A DNA stretch of 56,059 nucleotides. Origin: an uncultured Dyadobacter sp. (GTDB lineage Bacteria > Bacteroidota > Bacteroidia > Cytophagales > Spirosomataceae). The stretch spans positions 1-56,059 of the forward strand of contig NZ_CAMLSE010000045.1 in NCBI RefSeq assembly GCF_946482605.1, written 5' to 3'. How positions within the stretch are numbered: position 1 is the stretch's first letter; each line of letters begins with the position of its first letter. This document shows positions 1 to 8,979 of this stretch, piece after piece. The notes beneath the pieces were generated by a model. That model made no database searches. It was not told where the DNA came from and saw nothing but the letters and a program-made list of their open reading frames with translations. A program made the translations under genes and the position numbers.

Positions 1-2280
1 GTTGAAATCCTGCAACCAACCGTCCATCAGATACCAGGCAATGGGCGAGGCGATCAGCAGAGCGATGACGACCAGTTTGACAAAATCAATGGAGAACAGG
101 CCGAAAATATTAAGTGCCGACGCCCCAATGGCTTTACGGATACCCATTTCCTTCGTCCGCGATTCGGCCATGAATGCTACTACTCCATAAAGGCCCAAAC
201 AACCGATAAAAATGGCAATGCAGCTCAGGATTTTGAAAAGTGAAAAGAAGTTCTCTTCCTTTTCGTAAAAGCTGTTGAGCGTTTGGTCATAGAAAGAATA
301 CTTGAACAGATAGTCGGGGAACTGCCCGGCCCATGCTTCCTCGATCTTTTTCAGTTGCTCAGGTCCCGAATTTTTAGCTAGTTTCACACTCATGACCCGG
401 TAATCGCGGCGGAGCGTCGTCATCACACATGGAATAATTTCGCGGTGCAGACTAAACGTATTGAAATTCCGAACCACACCCACAATCGGCAGCTTCACTT
501 CGCTTCCTCCAATCGTCAACCGCTTCCCTACGATGTCCTGCGGGTTTTTAAACCCAAGTTTTTGCGCGAATGCTTCATTGACAACAAATTCCCGCATTGT
601 ATCCGAAGGCATGTACATTCTTCCGGCAGCCATTTTTAGGCCATATGTATTGAAATAGGCCGTATCCGCCGGACGCATCACGATATCGAGATCAAGGAAT
701 TCGGGATCATTCTCAAATTTGAAACCAGTTTGCCAATTACTCCTTGACATCGGGGTGAAGGTACTGAAACTGATGTTGCTTATACCTGGTGCCGCTTCGA
801 GCTTGTCGCGCATTGTTTCTATTTTACCAGCCGCCTGGTCCGGGATCACGACATTGACGACCTCATCCTTTTCAAATCCTACGTCAAGCGTTCTGAAATA
901 CTTCATCTGACTGTAAGCGATCAGCGTTCCGATCAGGATCACCTGTGAAATGGAGAACTGCAACACAATCAGCCCTCGCCGGAGATTGGACTGCGTGCTT
1001 CCCGCCGTACGCATTTTGCCCTTCAATGCAAGAATGGGCTGATAACCCGACACAATCATGGCAGGGTACAAGCCGGCCAGTAAAGTAGTGATCACAGCCA
1101 ACAGCAGGCAAAAAATCAATATGCTGGGATCTGTAAAAAACACTACTCCCTGCTGATTAATATTGAGAACATTGGAAATATAAGGCAGCACGAGCTGTGC
1201 CGCCAGCAGCGCAAGAATCACCGACGTAATGGTGATTACGCCCGTTTCTGAGAAGTACTGGCGCAAAAGCTGACCTCTTGTGCTTCCCAATACCTTTCTC
1301 ACGCCCACCTCGCGTGACCGTCGTAATGCCTGCGCTGTCGCAAGATTTACAAAATTGACACAAGCGGTGATCAAAATGAAGACCCCGACAAGCGACATTG
1401 CCCAAATCATACCCTCGCTGATCGAGCGGTTGGCATAATTACCGATCTTCGTGGCAAAGTGAATGTCTTTGAGCGGCTGCAACACGTACCTCATTTTCGC
1501 CGCGTCCTTCGGTTCCCGGTATTTATTGACAAAAGCGACCAGTTGCTGCTCAAACTGCGCCTCACTTACCTTGCCGGGCAGCATCAGGTAAATTTGTCCG
1601 CCACCATAGCTGGATACCCAATCGTCCCAGTTTGTGAATGCACCGTAATCTTTGAGGGAAGAAAACGAAAGCATGGTCGTAAACGGCAGGTTCGTCACCA
1701 CCGGCGGGTCAGCCACAATCCCGGTCACAACAAAGTCCTTGTTATTATCCACGCGGATTGTCTTGCCCATCGGGTCCGCATCTCCGAAGTAGAGGGCGGC
1801 CTGCCGCGCTGTTAACACCACGGAACCAGCGTTTTTCAATGCGCTTTTTGCAGATCCTTTCAGCCAGGTATAATCAAACAGCCTGAAATACTCCGGTCCG
1901 ACAAATGCGATATTGTACCCGGGATCTGCAAATTTCTTCTTTTCGGAACCTTTTGTCACCGTCACCAACGTCCCGCGCAACGCATATGTGGGTGATACAT
2001 ATTCTTTTATCTCGGGAAAATCATTTTTCAATGCTTCGATCACGGGCAACGGCATGCCGGTACTGAATCCTTTGTCACCGTCGGCGATGCTGTGGGTAAG
2101 CATTCGGTAAACCCGGTCGGCATTCCGGTGATGGGTATCGAAGCTGAGCTCGTACCGCACGGTAAAGAAAATCAGCAGGCAGCAGGCAAGCCCGAGGGTC
2201 AGACCTGTGATGTTAATAACTGTAAAATTCCAGTTTCGGCGAAGGTTTCTGAAAGAGGTAACGAGATAGTTCTTGATCAT
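1..2280 (-). CDS. MacB/FtsX-type ABC transporter permease, 3'-truncated by window edge
   Basis: Open from an ATG at 2280 through the left edge (760 codons, no stop), so the C-terminal end lies outside the window. It begins MIKNYLVTSFRNL, the N-terminus shared by the whole array, followed by TM1, a first periplasmic core domain, an FtsX block containing REVGVRKVLGST (codons near 1270-1320), a second periplasmic core domain, and a second FtsX block with RTKEMGIRKAIGAS. These two basic motifs are the cytoplasmic coupling segments that contact the ATPase in MacB-like (type VII) transporters. No ATPase domain is present. It is the last visible member of the array and has its own upstream region with a long palindrome (2372-2417). 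Function is inferred as an inner-membrane mechanotransmission or export subunit; the substrate is unknown. Confidence 0.9.
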   Translation of the reverse strand, partial: MIKNYLVTSFRNLRRNWNFTVINITGLTLGLACCLLIFFTVRYELSFDTHHRNADRVYRMLTHSIADGDKGFSTGMPLPVIEALKNDFPEIKEYVSPTYALRGTLVTVTKGSEKKKFADPGYNIAFVGPEYFRLFDYTWLKGSAKSALKNAGSVVLTARQAALYFGDADPMGKTIRVDNNKDFVVTGIVADPPVVTNLPFTTMLSFSSLKDYGAFTNWDDWVSSYGGGQIYLMLPGKVSEAQFEQQLVAFVNKYREPKDAAKMRYVLQPLKDIHFATKIGNYANRSISEGMIWAMSLVGVFILITACVNFVNLATAQALRRSREVGVRKVLGSTRGQLLRQYFSETGVITITSVILALLAAQLVLPYISNVLNINQQGVVFFTDPSILIFCLLLAVITTLLAGLYPAMIVSGYQPILALKGKMRTAGSTQSNLRRGLIVLQFSISQVILIGTLIAYSQMKYFRTLDVGFEKDEVVNVVIPDQAAGKIETMRDKLEAAPGISNISFSTFTPMSRSNWQTGFKFENDPEFLDLDIVMRPADTAYFNTYGLKMAAGRMYMPSDTMREFVVNEAFAQKLGFKNPQDIVGKRLTIGGSEVKLPIVGVVRNFNTFSLHREIIPCVMTTLRRDYRVMSVKLAKNSGPEQLKKIEEAWAGQFPDYLFKYSFYDQTLNSFYEKEENFFSLFKILSCIAIFIGCLGLYGVVAFMAESRTKEMGIRKAIGASALNIFGLFSIDFVKLVVIALLIASPIAWYLMDGWLQDFN

Positions 2281-2315
2281 GGCCAGGAAAGAGAGGTTAG
2301 TCCGGAGCTAAATCC

Positions 2316-2331
2316 ATTAAAACCTGTACCA
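2316..2331 (-). promoter_or_regulatory. Sigma-54-like -24 element candidate (TGGTACA) upstream of the permease at 2280
   Basis: On the minus strand TGGTACA begins 51 nt before the ATG, the same distance as an identical TGGTACA upstream of the permease at 8188. The -12 half (TT at the right spacing, then AA instead of GC) is degenerate, so this is only a candidate. The palindrome at 2372-2417 is centred about 64 bp further upstream, a usual distance for an enhancer-binding regulator. Confidence 0.3.
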
Positions 2332-2371
2332 CACACCATACATTACTGAAAAACAGATAATTACAAATACA

Positions 2372-2417
2372 AAACCCGCACATGATTGTTCGAAAGCGGA
2401 CAATCATGTGCGGGTTT
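2372..2417. promoter_or_regulatory. 21-bp inverted repeat with TTGTTCG-N4-CGGACAA core; operator and/or terminator
   Basis: Arms 2372-2392 and 2397-2417 pair with one mismatch around the loop AAAG. The core TTGTTCG-AAAG-CGGACAA matches palindromes at 8291-8334 and 25222-25259. On the minus strand the hairpin is followed by TGTATTTG and lies 18 bp beyond the stop of the kinase gene at 2435, so it could also terminate that operon. The shared core upstream of three members of the transport system favours a regulator-binding role; both roles may apply. Confidence 0.6.
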
Positions 2418-2434
2418 GAACGACTTGTTTATTC

Positions 2435-2983
2435 CTAAGGGCGAACCAGTTGTTCTAAACAGTTGTCTTCGATCCATGCTGGTAGATCAGAAATCGTAAC
2501 CTCCTCTACTTCTTCGTCAGTTACGGAAATGAACGTAAAGGAAAAAAACATCTTTCCATTCTTCTTAAGTAACCAAATCGTATTACGATACATTTCACGT
2601 ATTACTTCCGGCTTAACAAGATGACCACCATTTTGAGACCGCACTCTGGCTCTCAAAAGGCACAAATCCACATGATCTGTAAAAAATAAAATGAGATGTA
2701 TCCTGGCATCTTTGGTCGCCGACGAAAAGGATTTTGCATAATCATAATGCGATGCATAGCCCAAATTCAATTCCAAAGCAAAATCCTTGCTGTTTTTCAG
2801 ACAGCTCTGAATAAATTCATTGGCTTTGAGAGAAGCTAACTCTGAATAATCCGAAAAACCTTTCTTTTTATACTGATAGGCTGCTAGATCGTGATCGACG
2901 ATAGGAATATGCTGTGGAACAAATTCCCGTCCATAGGTGCTCTTTCCAATGCCCGGAGGACCGGCAATCAGGTAGATATTCAT
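2435..2983 (-). CDS. Zeta-toxin-like P-loop kinase
   Basis: 182 residues. A Walker A motif GPPGIGKST lies at residues 8-16, followed by a DHD acidic motif at 30-32 and a later segment with two arginines and GGHLVKPEVIREMYRNT. That layout (P-loop, acid pair, GGH plus basic lid) resembles zeta toxins/UDP-GlcNAc kinases and related AAA-type P-loop kinases. Members of that family phosphorylate UDP-N-acetylglucosamine and poison cell-wall synthesis, but many chromosomal relatives have no proven toxicity. Its ATG overlaps the stop of the small upstream gene by 4 bp (ATGA), so the two are translationally coupled. It separates two permease genes of the array. Toxin activity is inferred; a non-toxic nucleotide or sugar kinase is the alternative. 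Confidence 0.75.
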   Translation of the reverse strand: MNIYLIAGPPGIGKSTYGREFVPQHIPIVDHDLAAYQYKKKGFSDYSELASLKANEFIQSCLKNSKDFALELNLGYASHYDYAKSFSSATKDARIHLILFFTDHVDLCLLRARVRSQNGGHLVKPEVIREMYRNTIWLLKKNGKMFFSFTFISVTDEEVEEVTISDLPAWIEDNCLEQLVRP

Positions 2984-3183
2984 TCAACAGCTTCAATCCT
3001 TCCGTCAGCATACTCAGCTACTGCAGTGCCGTCCTTCTGAAAGTAAACAAGGGGTTGGCCTATCGAAAACAAATAAGCCTTTGCCCGTTCGAAAGCTTCT
3101 CTCTTCCATTCCATTAACTCATTGGCAGTCATAACAGAAGGGCGCTTCTTCATAATCCCCGACTTATTGACGATTCTGTCCAT
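2980..3183 (-). CDS. Small protein coupled to the zeta-like kinase, putative antitoxin
   Basis: 67 residues from the ATG at 3183 (MDRIVNKSG...), ending ...GRIEAVE. The reading frame is open back to an ATG at 3216, but a good promoter (-7 element at 3214-3221) would start transcription near 3207, after that codon, so 3183 or the ATG at 3153 (preceded by GGGG) are the likely starts. It contains a helical, Met-, Glu- and Lys-rich first half and a short beta-like tail. I do not recognise a named family. Its 4-bp overlap with the kinase, small size and position first in the operon are typical of an antitoxin, which is the inferred role. Confidence 0.6.
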   Translation of the reverse strand: MDRIVNKSGIMKKRPSVMTANELMEWKREAFERAKAYLFSIGQPLVYFQKDGTAVAEYADGRIEAVE

Positions 3184-3213
3184 GTTCTTTGCAGTTTCAC
3201 GAGATCCGATGAA

Positions 3214-3244
3214 CAAAGTTAAACTCCTTTAAACTGTGGCACAA
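3214..3244 (-). promoter_or_regulatory. Bacteroidota-type promoter of the kinase module
   Basis: Minus strand reads TTG (3242-3244), 20 nt, then TAACTTTG (3221-3214), an exact match to the TAnnTTTG -7 element with a spacing inside the usual 17-23 nt. Predicted transcription start is near 3207, giving a leader of about 25 nt to the ATG at 3183. This shows the kinase module has its own promoter inside the permease array. Confidence 0.65.
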
Positions 3245-3306
3245 CTCTTTTGGTCCAAATCCCGGGCAGATCGCAATCATGATTGCTGTTTTTTTAGCAT
3301 TCCCTA

Positions 3307-5721
3307 CTATTCGCTCTTAAGCGACTTCACCGGGTTCATCAGCGCGGCTTTGATGCTCTGGAAACTAACGGTAGCGACCGCTACGATCACTGCGGCCAAA
3401 CCTACTCCGACAAATGTCAGCGGGCTGATTTCAATGCGATAAGGGTAATTATCCAGCCATTTCTGCATAAAAAACCAGGCGGTCGGCGTGGCGATGAGCA
3501 TCGCAACGACCACGAGTTTGACGAATTCGCGCGACAACACGAACACAAGATTTAAAATACTGGCTCCAAGCACTTTACGAACACCAATCTCTTTGGTCCG
3601 TTGCTCGATCACGATCAATGCCACCGCAAAAAGTCCGAGACAGGAAAGGATGATCGCCACAGCCGATGCCAGACTGAAAATCTGTGAGAGCCTTTCTTCT
3701 TCTTCGTACCAGGCGTTAGTGTTTTCATCAATAAACGAGCCCTTAAACTCCGATTCCGGCGTAATTTCCTTCCAGACAGCCTTCAATTTCTCCATCGAAG
3801 TCGCCAGGCTTTGCGGCGTCACACGCACAAAAATATAGCCGATACCGTCTGAATGAGACAAATACATGGTGATCGGTTTCGTCTCCCATTTGGAAGAATA
3901 TAAATTAAAATCAGGAACCACGCCGATGATCTGATGCTTGATCCCGGCTGTATCGGTCTGGAAGAATTTACCAACCGGATCTTTTTCACCAATGGCCTTC
4001 GCCATGCTTTCGCTGATAATGACCTTGCCCATGGAATCTGTCGGGTAAGCCGGATTAAATTCCCGCCCTGCCAGCAATTTGATATTCAATGTCTTCAGAT
4101 AATCGTAGCTGATGTGCAGCCAATCGGTGGTCACCTCACGGTCTTTGAATGTAAAGCCGATGACGCTGCGCGAAGAACTTCGGTCAAGGCCCATTCCCAG
4201 ATTGACCCCGCTGCCGGTAATCCCCAGGATGTTGGGATCATCGCCCAGGTCGCTCCGCAACCTGCGCAATGCGGTTTGCCCGTCCACCTTCCTGCCCACG
4301 GGTATGCTGATTACCTGCTCCTTCTGAAAGCCCAATGGCTGCTTCCGCAAATGGTCGACCTGCTGTACGGCGATAATCGTGCTGCAAATCAGCAGGCTCG
4401 ATAAGGCAAACTGAGCGATGATCAGTGAATTCCTCAAAATACCGGGCTTTTTAAGCGACACCTTTCCCTTCAAAACCTCCACCGCATTGAACCTCGACAT
4501 TTGCAATGCAGGATATCCGCCCGCTATCAATGTAACAAATAAGCACAAACCCAGCAGTAATAACAGCTTGTCAGGTTCGAAGATGTACTCCAAGCTCAGT
4601 TTGGATCTGAATGTCGCATTGAATGCAGGCAACAGCAATATCGCAAGCGCGATGCCTGCCAGAAAACCCAGGAAACACACCACCCCGGCTTCGCCCCAGA
4701 TCTGGAAGAAAAGTTGCTGTTTCAATGCACCCAGCGACTTGCGCACACCTACCTCACGGGCGCGTATGAATGAGCGTGCGACATTCAGGTTGATGAAATT
4801 AATACTGGCTATCAGCAGGATAAATATACCGATACCCATCAGCGCGTACACCAGTGAAGCCTCCTTTCCACCCGAAATCTCGCGGTCAAAATGCACATCT
4901 TCAAGCTTTTGAAGGCGCACTGCATACAAATCCCCTCTTTCGTCGGGCTTAGCACCTTGCTTTTTAAGTTTGGAAATAGTTTCGGAGAAATATTTGGCCG
5001 TAAAGGGTTTCAGTTTCTTTTCAAATGCAAGCTTGTCAACCCCTGGTTTCAGTTTCAGGAACACGCTGTGTGAGTAATTGTCCCAATAATCCTTTTGCTC
5101 CTGGTAGCCGCCCTGGTTTTCACTGCGAACGAATGCATCGAATTTCAATGATGAATTTTCAGGAAAGTCGGCCAGGACCCCCGTGACGACATATTGTTTC
5201 TTCTTCCCTTCAAGGCCTACGTCGATCCGCTTTCCCAATGGCTTTTCGTTACCAAAAACCGCCTTGGCCATGTGCTGCGTGATAACAATACTGCTCAAAT
5301 CCTGCAAAGCAGCTTGCGCATTACCTTCAATAAACGGGAAAGTAAAAATCCTGAAAAAATCGGGCTCTGTGAATTTGATCTGTTTATCGAGGTATTTGCC
5401 TTTATACTCCACCACATCCCAGCCGTTGATTACCCTGGCAATCGACTCGATCTCGGGATACTCGGCTTTCAATGCTGGCGTGATCGGTAAAGGCATCGAT
5501 GCCGCCCGGTTCACGCCCTCAGGGCCATTGGAGAAAAAGTAAGCCTGGTAAATCCTGTCCTTATCCACATGAAAATTATCGTAGGACAAAGAAAAATAGG
5601 CGGTCAGGAACAAAAAGACACTCACACAGAATGCCACGGACAGGCCTACTATATTGATGAATGCGTAACCCTTGTTTTTCCAAAGGTTACGCAATGCGAT
5701 TTTGAGATAATTTTTGAACAT
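3307..5721 (-). CDS. MacB/FtsX-type ABC transporter permease (804 aa)
   Basis: Inner-membrane permease lacking an ATPase domain. Predicted layout: TM1 about 19-42; periplasmic core 1 about 43-285; TM2 291-313; coupling motif AREVGVRKSLGA 321-332; TM3 about 348-373; TM4 about 385-402; TM5 about 432-452; periplasmic core 2; then RTKEIGVRKVLGAS and TM6-TM8 to the end SIKAALMNPVKSLKSE. This is two MacB-type four-TM units in one chain, so one molecule should mimic the MacB membrane dimer. The start codon lies 10 bp after the stop of the next permease (5732), so the two are probably co-transcribed from a promoter upstream of 8188. Substrate unknown. Confidence 0.93.
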   Translation of the reverse strand: MFKNYLKIALRNLWKNKGYAFINIVGLSVAFCVSVFLFLTAYFSLSYDNFHVDKDRIYQAYFFSNGPEGVNRAASMPLPITPALKAEYPEIESIARVINGWDVVEYKGKYLDKQIKFTEPDFFRIFTFPFIEGNAQAALQDLSSIVITQHMAKAVFGNEKPLGKRIDVGLEGKKKQYVVTGVLADFPENSSLKFDAFVRSENQGGYQEQKDYWDNYSHSVFLKLKPGVDKLAFEKKLKPFTAKYFSETISKLKKQGAKPDERGDLYAVRLQKLEDVHFDREISGGKEASLVYALMGIGIFILLIASINFINLNVARSFIRAREVGVRKSLGALKQQLFFQIWGEAGVVCFLGFLAGIALAILLLPAFNATFRSKLSLEYIFEPDKLLLLLGLCLFVTLIAGGYPALQMSRFNAVEVLKGKVSLKKPGILRNSLIIAQFALSSLLICSTIIAVQQVDHLRKQPLGFQKEQVISIPVGRKVDGQTALRRLRSDLGDDPNILGITGSGVNLGMGLDRSSSRSVIGFTFKDREVTTDWLHISYDYLKTLNIKLLAGREFNPAYPTDSMGKVIISESMAKAIGEKDPVGKFFQTDTAGIKHQIIGVVPDFNLYSSKWETKPITMYLSHSDGIGYIFVRVTPQSLATSMEKLKAVWKEITPESEFKGSFIDENTNAWYEEEERLSQIFSLASAVAIILSCLGLFAVALIVIEQRTKEIGVRKVLGASILNLVFVLSREFVKLVVVAMLIATPTAWFFMQKWLDNYPYRIEISPLTFVGVGLAAVIVAVATVSFQSIKAALMNPVKSLKSE

Positions 5722-5731
5722 AACTAATGAC

Positions 5732-8188
5732 TTATTCGGCTTTCAGAGATTTCACTGGGTTGGTCATAGCAGCCCGGATGGCCTGAGCGCTGACAGTAAG
5801 GAGCGCGATCGCGACCGCGAGAACACCGGCACCGGCAAACATCCACCACTGGAGGCTGATCTTGTAGGCAAAGTCGTTCAGCCATTGGTTCATCAGGTAC
5901 CAGGTCAACGGCGTCGCGATCACAATGGATATCACTACCAGTTTGATAAAATCTCCCGACAGAAGCTTAACAATACTAACAATAGAAGCTCCAAGCACTT
6001 TCCGGACACCGATTTCCTTGATCCGTTGCTGGGCCGCAAACGCCGCCAGGCCAAATAATCCCAGGCAGGATATCAAAATCGAAATGATGGTAAATGCATT
6101 GACCAGCCTCGATGTGCGCGCATCAGCCGTGTAATTACTCTGAAAATCTTCGTCCAGGAAACTGTATGCAAAAGGTTCGTCCGGAACCAGGGTCTTCCAC
6201 TTACTTTCGATAAACGGAATCACCGAGGCGGCATCCTGTCCGCTCACGTGCGCGATCAGATAGTTGAAATCCGTATTGGCATTGAGAAAGAAAGCGTAGG
6301 GTTCAATGACCTTATGGAGGTCCTGGAAGTGGAAGTCCTTCACAACACCCACCACTTCCACCGCTCCGGGTGTTCCTTCTCCCCGGTTAAAATGAAACTG
6401 CTGACCCACAGCCTTTTCGAGCGGAATACCAAATTTCCGTAATGCAGCTTCATTCACCACAATTTTGAAATTGGTATCAGCAGGGAACTGTTTCGAAAAC
6501 ATGCGGCCAGCTGCCAGCTGAAAGCCCATGGTTTCCATGAAATCTGCTGCGACCCAGTTTGTTTTAATTACATTATCCTCATTTACAGTCTGGCCAGGCA
6601 AGAAAACGGACATATCGCTCGGGTTCAGTATTCCCGGGTAGTAGGATGTACCGGAAGCTGAACTGATCCGGCTGTCCTGCATCAGTTCATTCCGGAGAGC
6701 AGTATACGCATGCCGCGACTCCACACTTCGGAAGGGGATCACGATCTGCTGATCTTTGACGAAACCCAACGGCTGTTCTTTCATGAAACTGATCTGGCCC
6801 TGTATGACGATCGTGGCTACGACCAGACCTATCGAAATGACAAACTGGAACACCACAAGCCCCCGCCGCAATGCCGTAGCCGAAACCGAGTTGACAAACC
6901 TCCCCTTGATCACATCCAGCGGATTGAACACGGAGAGGTAAAATGCAGGGTAACTGCCCGCCAGCAGGCCGGTAACGAATGCGAGCAGGATAAACCCGCC
7001 GACGATCGTCGGTTGCATGAGATCATTGATATCCAGCGCCTTATCAGCAAGCCCGTTAAACAGCGGCAGACATAGGATCACCAGCACAACAGCCATCAGC
7101 AAAGCCAGGAATGTGAGTACCATGGACTCGCCCAGGAACTGGCCGACAAGGCCGCCTCTGTTGGCACCCATTACCTTACGCAGGCCTACTTCCGCCGCAC
7201 GTTTAGCGGAACGGGCCGTGGCAAGATTCATGAAATTGATACAGGCGATCAGCAACGTAAATACGGCAATGCAGGCCAGTACGTACAGATAAGTGGGACT
7301 GGTTGTGGAGGTAACGATACGATCGATCTGGCTGAACAAATGGATATCTTGTACAGGAAGGAGCGCCAGTTTCTTATCAAAACCGGCTATTTTCAAATCC
7401 TTGCGCGCATATTTTTCTATAAATGCAGGCAGCTTCCTGCCGAATTGTCCCGCGTCGGTACCTGGCCGGAGGCGCAGGTAATGATAGAACATGTTGTTGC
7501 TCGTAAAGTTGAGATCGGATTGCCGGAGATAGTCCCCGATCCAGCCTACTTTCAGCGAAACAAAATAATGCGCATCGATATGGGAGCGGTGGCTTTCATC
7601 CCGGAACACGCCGGTTACTTTAAAGTTCTCATTATGGCCCGTTTTCCCTCCAATCTTGACGATCCGGTTCAATGCCGGCATGGTGCCGAACAACTTTTTC
7701 GCGAGCACGTCCGACAGCACGATGGAATGCGGGTCGTTCATGGCAGTCCGGCTATCCCCTTCCAGAAATTGGTAGGTAAAAACGTCGAAAAAAGTGGAAT
7801 CTATGTGAGTTCCTTTGGTCTCATAAAAGGATAGCGGGCCTTTACCTGGCAGCTCGACCGTCAGTAAAGCCTTATCCTCCAAAAAGTTCTGCCAGAGGCG
7901 GGTCACCTGGACCACCTCGGGGTATTCTGCCTTGACCGTCTGTGCATAAGGCGCCGGCGCCCGGGGATTATCCATTTTCTCCCCATTAGACTGCACATTC
8001 TCACAGCGCAGCAGATAAAGATCGTTAACATACTCCTGATGCTTATCGAACGAGACTTCACTCAAAATGTAAAGCAGCAGGAGCATGCAACAGGTCATCC
8101 CGACTGAAAGGCCGAAGACGTTGATAGCAGAGAACATCTTGTTTTTCAAGATATTCCTGCATGCAATTTTCAGATAGTTTTTGATCAT
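5732..8188 (-). CDS. MacB/FtsX-type ABC transporter permease (818 aa)
   Basis: The start is set at 8188 (MIKNYLKIACRNI...), matching every paralog; the frame stays open to 8257 but the extra 23 residues lack the conserved N-terminus. It has the array's two-unit layout: TM1, periplasmic core, FtsX block with RAAEVGLRKVMGA, a second core, and FtsX block with RIKEIGVRKVLGAS, ending AIRAAMTNPVKSLKAE. It is the first gene of a likely two-gene transcript with the permease at 3307-5721. Upstream lie a TGGTACA element 50 nt before the ATG and a perfect 20-bp inverted repeat at 8291-8334, the same arrangement as for the gene at 2280. Role inferred as an alternative membrane subunit for the single ATPase at 22565-23242. 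Confidence 0.93.
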   Translation of the reverse strand: MIKNYLKIACRNILKNKMFSAINVFGLSVGMTCCMLLLLYILSEVSFDKHQEYVNDLYLLRCENVQSNGEKMDNPRAPAPYAQTVKAEYPEVVQVTRLWQNFLEDKALLTVELPGKGPLSFYETKGTHIDSTFFDVFTYQFLEGDSRTAMNDPHSIVLSDVLAKKLFGTMPALNRIVKIGGKTGHNENFKVTGVFRDESHRSHIDAHYFVSLKVGWIGDYLRQSDLNFTSNNMFYHYLRLRPGTDAGQFGRKLPAFIEKYARKDLKIAGFDKKLALLPVQDIHLFSQIDRIVTSTTSPTYLYVLACIAVFTLLIACINFMNLATARSAKRAAEVGLRKVMGANRGGLVGQFLGESMVLTFLALLMAVVLVILCLPLFNGLADKALDINDLMQPTIVGGFILLAFVTGLLAGSYPAFYLSVFNPLDVIKGRFVNSVSATALRRGLVVFQFVISIGLVVATIVIQGQISFMKEQPLGFVKDQQIVIPFRSVESRHAYTALRNELMQDSRISSASGTSYYPGILNPSDMSVFLPGQTVNEDNVIKTNWVAADFMETMGFQLAAGRMFSKQFPADTNFKIVVNEAALRKFGIPLEKAVGQQFHFNRGEGTPGAVEVVGVVKDFHFQDLHKVIEPYAFFLNANTDFNYLIAHVSGQDAASVIPFIESKWKTLVPDEPFAYSFLDEDFQSNYTADARTSRLVNAFTIISILISCLGLFGLAAFAAQQRIKEIGVRKVLGASIVSIVKLLSGDFIKLVVISIVIATPLTWYLMNQWLNDFAYKISLQWWMFAGAGVLAVAIALLTVSAQAIRAAMTNPVKSLKAE

Positions 8189-8222
8189 GGCTGGTATTTC
8201 GGATAAAACCCGGAAGTTCGGG

Positions 8223-8238
8223 TTGAATAATTGTACCA
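8223..8238 (-). promoter_or_regulatory. Sigma-54-like -24 element candidate (TGGTACA) upstream of the permease at 8188
   Basis: Minus strand TGGTACAATTATTCAA ends 34 nt before the ATG. It keeps TGG, the A at position 5 and TT at the -12 spacing, but lacks the GC of a canonical -12 element. It is supported mainly by the identical TGGTACA at the same distance from the start of the permease at 2280 and by the palindrome centred 75 bp upstream. Confidence 0.35.
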
Positions 8239-8290
8239 GCTCAAAACGAACAAGCATAACTCACTCACAATAAGACCATTAAATACCCAT

Positions 8291-8334
8291 ATAACGAACA
8301 AGAGTGTCCGCATTCGGACACTCTTGTTCGTTAT
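8291..8334. promoter_or_regulatory. Perfect 20-bp inverted repeat with TGTCCG-N4-CGGACA core
   Basis: Arms 8291-8310 and 8315-8334 are exact reverse complements around the loop CATT. The core TGTCCG (8305-8310) and CGGACA (8315-8320) equals the site at 25223-25238 upstream of the adaptor gene. It lies between the end of the ParE-like gene (8348) and the start of the permease (8188). No T-tract follows on the minus strand, so an operator or enhancer role is favoured over a simple terminator. Confidence 0.65.
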
Positions 8335-8347
8335 TGGACTGGTGCAA

Positions 8348-8659
8348 CTAGTATGTAAGCGGTTCTTGTCTAACGCTACGCACGCGAATGATATTCACTG
8401 TAAAATTAGCGGTGTCGATAAAGTAGGTAATCCGGATTTTATGGATTTCAAAAGATCGGAAATCATCATTTGCATCTAATCTCAGCTGGTCACGATGATA
8501 TCTTCGGGGATGAGACGTCAGATTCCCTATCAACTGTAATATTTCCCTTTTGACTTTCTGCGCGTTTTGATAAGAATCCTTCCGAATGTAAACATAGATC
8601 TCTTTGAACTCGTCTAATGCTTTCCTGTCCCATCGAATTGCATATAGATGCTTTACCAT
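8348..8659 (-). CDS. ParE/RelE-superfamily toxin
   Basis: 103 residues. It begins MVKHLYAIRWDRKALDEFKEIYVYI, matching the usual first strand and helix of ParE-like proteins, with a central R-rich segment (HPRRYHRDQLRLD) and a C-terminal strand pattern (FRSFEIHKIRITYF ... VNIIRVRSVRQEP). ParE toxins inhibit DNA gyrase, while RelE relatives cut mRNA on ribosomes; the residues seen do not decide between them. Its start overlaps the antitoxin gene by 7 bp, the normal antitoxin-first order. It interrupts the permease array between the genes ending at 8980 and starting at 8188. Confidence 0.85.
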   Translation of the reverse strand: MVKHLYAIRWDRKALDEFKEIYVYIRKDSYQNAQKVKREILQLIGNLTSHPRRYHRDQLRLDANDDFRSFEIHKIRITYFIDTANFTVNIIRVRSVRQEPLTY

Positions 8660-8889
8660 TCGTTGATATTAGCCTCTGCTTCCTGCTGTGTGTAGTACTC
8701 ACCTGATTTGATTCGTGCCAATGCTTCGTCCAATTCAATATTGTATTGCTCAATGGATGTTCTATCGCCGTGGTCGGTTTGTTTCAGCTTGACAAATGTC
8801 TCGATAATGCTCAACAATGATTTCTTTTCCGCCTCACCCAGGAGAGGCAAATATCTGACTATCTGCGAATCAACTGTCCTTAAATCCAT
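8653..8889 (-). CDS. Antitoxin of the ParE-like module
   Basis: 78 residues, MDLRTVDSQIVRYLPLLGEAEKK...EANINEW. It begins with a helix-rich region around the segment LPLLGEAEKKSLLSIIETFV and has a C-terminal acidic helix (NIELDEALARIKSGEYYTQQEAE), typical of the small antitoxins found before ParE in Bacteroidota. No classical ribbon-helix-helix motif is obvious, so DNA binding is uncertain. It overlaps the toxin gene by 7 bp. I see no exact TAnnTTTG promoter in the 90 bp upstream. Confidence 0.8.
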   Translation of the reverse strand: MDLRTVDSQIVRYLPLLGEAEKKSLLSIIETFVKLKQTDHGDRTSIEQYNIELDEALARIKSGEYYTQQEAEANINEW

Positions 8890-8979
8890 AACAAATCATC
8901 ATTTAAGTTTAATGCAAATCGCAAAAAATGCCATCCAATCTATTATTAAACTTAGTGATTTCCCATAAAAATCGCAACA

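Noticed and set aside
3270..3283. Palindrome GCAATCATGATTGC followed by T-tract as a terminator
   Set aside because: The T-tract is on the plus strand, where no gene ends; on the minus strand it is preceded by A's. It may be a weak structure only.
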